The position numbers and the translations under genes are program-made. A DNA stretch of 7,661 nucleotides. Origin: Candidatus Neomicrothrix sp. UBA2110. Its GTDB lineage: Bacteria > Actinomycetota > Acidimicrobiia > Acidimicrobiales > Poriferisodalaceae. The stretch is from NCBI GenBank assembly GCA_002331465.1, contig DCYM01000016.1, positions 1 to 7,661 of the forward strand. Direction: 5' to 3'. Below are positions 4,731 to 7,661 of this stretch, in pieces; positions within the stretch are counted from its first letter, which is position 1, and each line of letters opens with the position of its first letter. Under the pieces are notes generated by a model. It was not told the origin of the DNA, did not search any database, and worked only from the letters and a program-made list of their open reading frames with translations.

Positions 4731-4737
4731 TTTGTGC

Positions 4738-4947
4738 ATGACCTTTGAACTGACTTTCATTGATGGACGTGCCGAAATCATTGCAGGTGTTGACACTTAC
4801 GAGCAGGAAGGGCCAATGACGACGTTCTTTCATTCCGAGGGCCGCCGATATGTTGACTCCTGGTCGTCAAGGGTCGCCAGCTTTCGGACTATAGATGTCG
4901 CGCGTGTTCGCCGACTTGATGTTCCTGAACATGTGGCGTACGGATGA
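4738..4947 (+). CDS. Small hypothetical protein (69 residues)
   Basis: I do not recognise this protein. From ATG 4738 it reads MTFELTFIDGRAEIIAGVDTY and continues with EQEGPMTTFF and SWSSRVASFRTIDVARVRRLD. It is mixed alpha/beta in character, with an N-terminal beta hairpin look, several aromatic residues, no signal peptide, no membrane helix and no cysteine except in the TTG-started version. The even spread of hydrophobic and charged residues, the start signals just upstream and the clean placement between two neighbours argue that it is a real gene. TTG 4732 adds two residues (MC) and has slightly better ribosome spacing. It diverges from msrB and converges with the LLM oxidoreductase 24 bases downstream. 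Confidence 0.65.
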   Translation: MTFELTFIDGRAEIIAGVDTYEQEGPMTTFFHSEGRRYVDSWSSRVASFRTIDVARVRRLDVPEHVAYG

Positions 4948-4971
4948 ATGGAGTCAGCGAAACGTTTTGGG

Positions 4972-6036
4972 TTAAAGATTGCCTTTTTCTTGGTTGACGG
5001 CTCTGACGATGTCAACGATTCCACCGAGGCTGTCGAGTCGTTCTTGGGCGTCGGCACCTTCGGGTTGAACGCGTAGAACTGTTACTCCGGCGTCGCTGTA
5101 GGAGCGAACTCGTTCGGTCACTTGCACGGTCGAGCCAAGAAAGTTGGTTTGGAGTATGAGCTCGGTAGGCACTAGCTGAGCTGCGCTCTCACGGTCTCCA
5201 CTAATCCACAATCTTTGAACCTCTAGTGCTTCTTCCTCAAATCCGCCTCGTCTATATGCGTCGTTATAGAAGTTGGTGGTCGACGAACCCATAGCACCCA
5301 AGGTGAATGCCACCCCGGAGCGCCTAGGAGCGACGAGTTCATCGATATCTTCTCCAAATTGGACTGCACCCCCGGCTTGATACTCAAGGCTGTTGGGATC
5401 TCGCCCTGCCCCGCCGGCCCCCGCCTTTATGTACCCAATTGTGGCGTGTGAAGCTGATGGAACAAATGAAGTCCCCACCCAGCCATCTGCAACTTCGCCT
5501 GTGTATTCAAGAGACTTTGGTCCCAGGGTGGCTAGCCATATTGGAATTTGTTCGTTTACTGGTTGGGCTAGGCGGAGAGCTTTACCTTCGCCCCCTGGGA
5601 GTGGCAGAACGTGATGGGAACCTTCGTACGAGATTTTTTCTCCAGCAAATGCTTGTTTCACTATGTCCACGGTTTCACGCAGGCGAGTGAGCGGTTGTTT
5701 GAACCGCACTCCGTGGAGACCTTCGACAACTTGTGGGCCGCTCACCCCTAGTCCCAAGATAAATCGGTCATCACTTATCGCCGCTAGAGAAAGTGCTGTC
5801 ATCGCAGTCATTACAGGGGTGCGTGCTGAAATTTGAAGTATGCCTGTTCCTAACTGCACCTTTTTTGTTACGGCTGCGAGGTAGGCCAGGGTGCTTACCC
5901 CATCCATACCCCATGCTTCGGCTGACCAGATGATGTCGACGCCCATCTGTTCTGCTTCCCGCAGAAATTCAACTTGTTGGTCCCAGTCTCGTTTTTTGCC
6001 GGAGGCTGGTCCGCCATATGCAATGGAAACCTTCAT
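4972..6036 (-). CDS. LLM class flavin/F420-dependent oxidoreductase
   Basis: A 354-residue luciferase-like monooxygenase fold (TIM barrel). Typical segments are EFLREAEQMGVDIIWSAEAWG (23-43), YLAAVTKKVQLGTGILQISARTP (52-74), DDRFILGLGVSGPQVVEGLHG (89-109), PLTRLRETVDIVKQAF (115-130), IPIWLATLGPKSLEYTGEVADGW (164-186) and NFYNDAYRRGGFEEEA (255-270). The SGPQVVEG loop is characteristic of the actinobacterial branch generally assigned to cofactor F420; the substrate is unknown. The frame is open 78 codons further upstream (to 6270), which would overlap the next gene. I start at MKVSIAYGG because the barrel's first strand begins there and the extension resembles no domain. The start lacks a well-spaced ribosome site; TAGGCA, one base off TANNNT, lies seven bases upstream. 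It is downstream of a Ddn-like gene on the same strand. Confidence 0.9.
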   Translation of the reverse strand: MKVSIAYGGPASGKKRDWDQQVEFLREAEQMGVDIIWSAEAWGMDGVSTLAYLAAVTKKVQLGTGILQISARTPVMTAMTALSLAAISDDRFILGLGVSGPQVVEGLHGVRFKQPLTRLRETVDIVKQAFAGEKISYEGSHHVLPLPGGEGKALRLAQPVNEQIPIWLATLGPKSLEYTGEVADGWVGTSFVPSASHATIGYIKAGAGGAGRDPNSLEYQAGGAVQFGEDIDELVAPRRSGVAFTLGAMGSSTTNFYNDAYRRGGFEEEALEVQRLWISGDRESAAQLVPTELILQTNFLGSTVQVTERVRSYSDAGVTVLRVQPEGADAQERLDSLGGIVDIVRAVNQEKGNL

Positions 6037-6250
6037 GCCCTCTTGCCTAGCGCACCGCAGTGAACGATGCACCGCTAGTTTTTGAGGATCCGTATAAAAT
6101 CCACTCGCTGGAGTGTTCGTTGGAGGCCCGGCACACTGACCATGTGGGATAACCGCGTAACACAACACTTTGCGATCAACGATTACTCGGGAAGTCGGCG
6201 CGAGATGTATCCCATCACCGTGGCTGGAGAAAAGCCCAGGTAGATATTGA
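6037..6250 (-). other. 214-base spacer upstream of LLM gene, with inverted repeat
   Basis: No gene is supported here, although the LLM frame stays open through it. Next to the LLM start, CTAGCG (6047-6052) and CGCTAG (6073-6078) form an exact inverted repeat enclosing 20 bases, and within the same stretch GCACCGC occurs twice, 17 bases apart (6052-6058 and 6069-6075). Further up, CACTC-GCTG-GAGTG (6102-6115) is a five-base-pair stem followed on the minus strand by GATTTTAT, a weak terminator-like shape. Confidence 0.4.
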
Positions 6251-6649
6251 TCAGCGGTCCTGGTTTCCAAGAACTACTAGAGGTCCTAACTGAGCTAGAT
6301 CTTGCAAAGCCTGGTCATAAAGAAACTTTGTGGTACACGCCAATCGGGCCCATTGTTCTTCGGCGTCGAGGGGGAGTCGTCCCGATGCGCGTACGCGCAA
6401 CTCGCCGGTCGCGCGGCTACTGACCTCCACATTTTGTTCTACTAGCATTTTCATGAATGCCTCTGGATCGTGGCTGGGTTCGTCGAAGACGTAGAGTCGC
6501 TGACCGTCCGTAACGAACGGTGTTATGTAATGGGTTCGGTTGCCCTCGGACCCGCTTATGTCGAACCTAAGCATGAGCGAGTCTTCGAATGGCGCAAATG
6601 GTGCATCAGAGTCGTCTTTCACAAACGGTGACGGTATCAACCGAGACAC
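6251..6649 (-). CDS. Small protein resembling Ddn-type F420-dependent nitroreductase/split barrel
   Basis: A 132-residue protein with a GTG start at 6649. The pattern LRFDISGSEGNRTHYITPFVTDGQRLYVFDEP (27-58), then a helix with EAFMKMLVEQNVEV and a strand GELRVRASGRLP before EEQWARL, resembles the deazaflavin-dependent nitroreductase (Ddn) split-barrel layout of TTGRKSG...T.PL.YV.DG...V......NP.WY.NL..NP.V.V. The resemblance is one of layout rather than strict motifs: the usual NP-W-hN block is not clear, so the assignment is tentative. If correct it would bind F420 or a related cofactor, matching the LLM neighbour. A start at the internal Met26 (6574) is possible. Its promoter region is shared with the divergent crotonase gene and carries a palindrome. 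Confidence 0.6.
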   Translation of the reverse strand: MSRLIPSPFVKDDSDAPFAPFEDSLMLRFDISGSEGNRTHYITPFVTDGQRLYVFDEPSHDPEAFMKMLVEQNVEVSSRATGELRVRASGRLPLDAEEQWARLACTTKFLYDQALQDLAQLGPLVVLGNQDR

Positions 6650-6664
6650 TCTGTCGGGAGTAGC

Positions 6665-6696
6665 GAGGTAACTTCTTTACCTCAGCACCAGGTAAC
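6665..6696. promoter_or_regulatory. Palindromic operator GAGGTAA-N5-TTACCTC plus third half-site
   Basis: The 19 bases GAGGTAACTTCTTTACCTC (6665-6683) form an exact seven-base inverted repeat with a five-base spacer. AGGTAAC then recurs at 6690-6696, 24 bases after its first copy at 6666-6672. The array lies between the divergent starts of the small minus-strand gene and the crotonase gene. TAACTT (6669-6674) inside it fits a -10 hexamer for the crotonase direction, so a bound repressor would block it. TetR- or GntR-type regulators of lipid genes use such sites; none is encoded in the window. Confidence 0.55.
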
Positions 6697-6713
6697 GCAA
6701 GATGGAGGAGAAG

Positions 6714-7610
6714 ATGTCAGTCAAAGAAGGCGAGTACTGCGGATTTCAAACCTTGATCGAAGAACCGGGAGTTTTGATTGTCACTTTCGACCGTCCCGAG
6801 AGTCTTAACGCTTCGACAGCCCCGATGAAACGTGATTTGGTTGAGGTTCTTATTCAAACCCAGATGGATGACGCGATTCGCGTAGTGATCTTTACCGGGA
6901 AAGGTTCCGCGTTTTGGGCCGGCGATGACCTAAAAGGCTACAGCGGAGAGAGTAGCCAGGTTCCGCAGATCCATCACGGGCATCACAACCCTTCCGGCAC
7001 CTATAACGGCTTGCGGGCCATATCCCAGGCTCTGAATACCGCTGTTCGAAACTTGGATAAACTTTCCATCGCTGCGATCAACGGATTCGCCATCCAAACA
7101 GGCTTCTCTTTTGCTCTCGCGTGTGACTTTCGAATTGCGTCGCAATCCGCAAAGATGGGGAGCGCTACGCTCCGGTTTGGCTTGCTGCCTGATGAAGGTG
7201 GGCAATGGTTACTGGTGCAACACCTTGGAGTGGCAAAGGCAATGGATTTCATGATGCGGAAACGCATCGTTGACGGTGAGACTGCACATGAGCTAGGGCT
7301 CGTGCACGAAGTCGTTCCCGATGACCGCTTGATGGACGCTGCTCTCGAACTTGCTCGTGAGCTTGCCGGAGGGCCTCAAGTGGCGATGAGGATGCTAAAG
7401 CGGTCCATACATCTCGCGGCTGAACTGACTTGGGATCAGTCTCTCGACGAAATCGCCGCTAAAACTGCCGTTACTGACCATCTTCCAGACGCGCGTGAGG
7501 GCGCCTCCGCGTTTATCGAAAAACGAGAAGCTCAGTTCAATGGGTGGCTGGAAGGCCGAACCGAACCTTCTATGGATGGGCCGGCTCCATGGGAACCTGA
7601 CCCAGAATGA
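6714..7610 (+). CDS. Enoyl-CoA hydratase/isomerase (crotonase) family protein
   Basis: A 298-residue crotonase-fold enzyme acting on acyl-CoA thioesters. FWAGDDLKGY (67-76) gives the first oxyanion-hole residue Ala69, and NGFAIQTGFSFALACDFRIAS (123-143) the second. DEGGQWLLVQHLG (160-172), GLVHEVVPDDRL (195-206) and the C-terminal helices are regular. Relative to classical hydratases, the two catalytic glutamates are gone: Ser132 and Thr152 align with Glu144 and Glu164 of the rat enzyme. Asp160 in LLPDEGG sits where PaaG-type isomerases have their Asp base. An isomerase or another crotonase reaction is more likely than simple hydration. ATG 6714 has GGAGG (6704-6708) five bases upstream; ATG 6702 lies in front of that site and is less likely. 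No other fatty-acid genes are adjacent. Confidence 0.93.
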   Translation: MSVKEGEYCGFQTLIEEPGVLIVTFDRPESLNASTAPMKRDLVEVLIQTQMDDAIRVVIFTGKGSAFWAGDDLKGYSGESSQVPQIHHGHHNPSGTYNGLRAISQALNTAVRNLDKLSIAAINGFAIQTGFSFALACDFRIASQSAKMGSATLRFGLLPDEGGQWLLVQHLGVAKAMDFMMRKRIVDGETAHELGLVHEVVPDDRLMDAALELARELAGGPQVAMRMLKRSIHLAAELTWDQSLDEIAAKTAVTDHLPDAREGASAFIEKREAQFNGWLEGRTEPSMDGPAPWEPDPE

Positions 7611-7612
7611 AT

Positions 7613-7632
7613 TACCGATGACGTGACCGGTA
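7613..7632. repeat. Short inverted repeat after crotonase gene
   Basis: TACCG (7613-7617) and CGGTA (7628-7632) are exact complements around a ten-base spacer, starting two bases past the crotonase stop. There is no T-run. It could be a weak terminator or an operator for the next gene. No ORF begins convincingly in the last 50 bases. Confidence 0.2.
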
Positions 7633-7661
7633 GACGACACGAGATCAGTCTTGAGTGATCG

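Noticed and set aside
4948..4971. Bidirectional terminator between the small gene and the LLM gene
   Set aside because: No stem of useful length could be found in the 24 bases.
6037..6250. tRNA or small structured RNA in the spacer
   Set aside because: No cloverleaf arms or T-loop GGTTCGAATCC-like sequence on either strand; only short repeats are present.
6037..6270. 78-codon N-terminal extension of the LLM oxidoreductase
   Set aside because: It would overlap the upstream gene, resembles no domain, and the barrel clearly begins at MKVSIAYGG; kept as spacer with repeats.
7395..7640. Minus-strand ORF opposite the end of the crotonase gene
   Set aside because: Shadow of the crotonase coding sequence with no start signals or recognisable motifs.

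Overview
The window looks like chromosome from a free-living actinobacterium, most likely an Acidimicrobiia-type lineage (lineage is inference). Three things support this. First, the gene order of the left half follows the Mycobacterium tuberculosis Rv1820-Rv1830 neighbourhood (ilvG, pgsA2, gcvH, garA, Rv1829, Rv1830). Second, there are likely cofactor-F420-type oxidoreductases. Third, several genes have a TANNNT -10 hexamer six or seven bases before the start codon, the hallmark of leaderless actinobacterial mRNAs. G+C is slightly above half by eye, low for the phylum.

Left block (1-4142): the 3' end of a thiamine-diphosphate acetolactate-synthase-like gene and an SRAP (YedK/HMCES) abasic-site protein run rightward. 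They meet a leftward HIT-family gene. HIT and pgsA diverge from a very tight promoter in which the two -10 elements share a TA. pgsA, gcvH, an FHA protein with an N-terminal zinc ribbon, a bifunctional-nuclease-domain protein and an Rv1830-like MerR regulator then follow on the plus strand. This is the conserved actinobacterial glycine-cleavage H / GarA / MerR cluster, but with only one MerR gene instead of two and without secA2.

Middle block (4162-4947): msrB (methionine-R-sulfoxide reductase) on the minus strand diverges from a 69-residue unknown gene on the plus strand. The 165-base space between them is the most structured non-coding stretch in the window. It holds four DnaA-box-like nonamers (one a perfect TTGTCCACA), two perfect inverted repeats and an unusually complete Shine-Dalgarno match.

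Right block (4972-7661): an LLM-class flavin/F420-dependent oxidoreductase and a small protein resembling Ddn-type split-barrel proteins lie on the minus strand. A crotonase-family gene runs the other way. The small gene and the crotonase gene diverge across a 19-base palindrome plus a third half-site, a good candidate operator for a local regulator. The crotonase lacks both catalytic glutamates of classical enoyl-CoA hydratase and carries Asp at the position used by isomerases.

No rRNA, tRNA, insertion sequence, CRISPR array or phage gene was seen. I found no clearly new multi-gene system. The most original material is regulatory: the compact bidirectional leaderless promoter, the duplicated promoter/start module before gcvH, the DnaA-box cluster and the palindromic operator.
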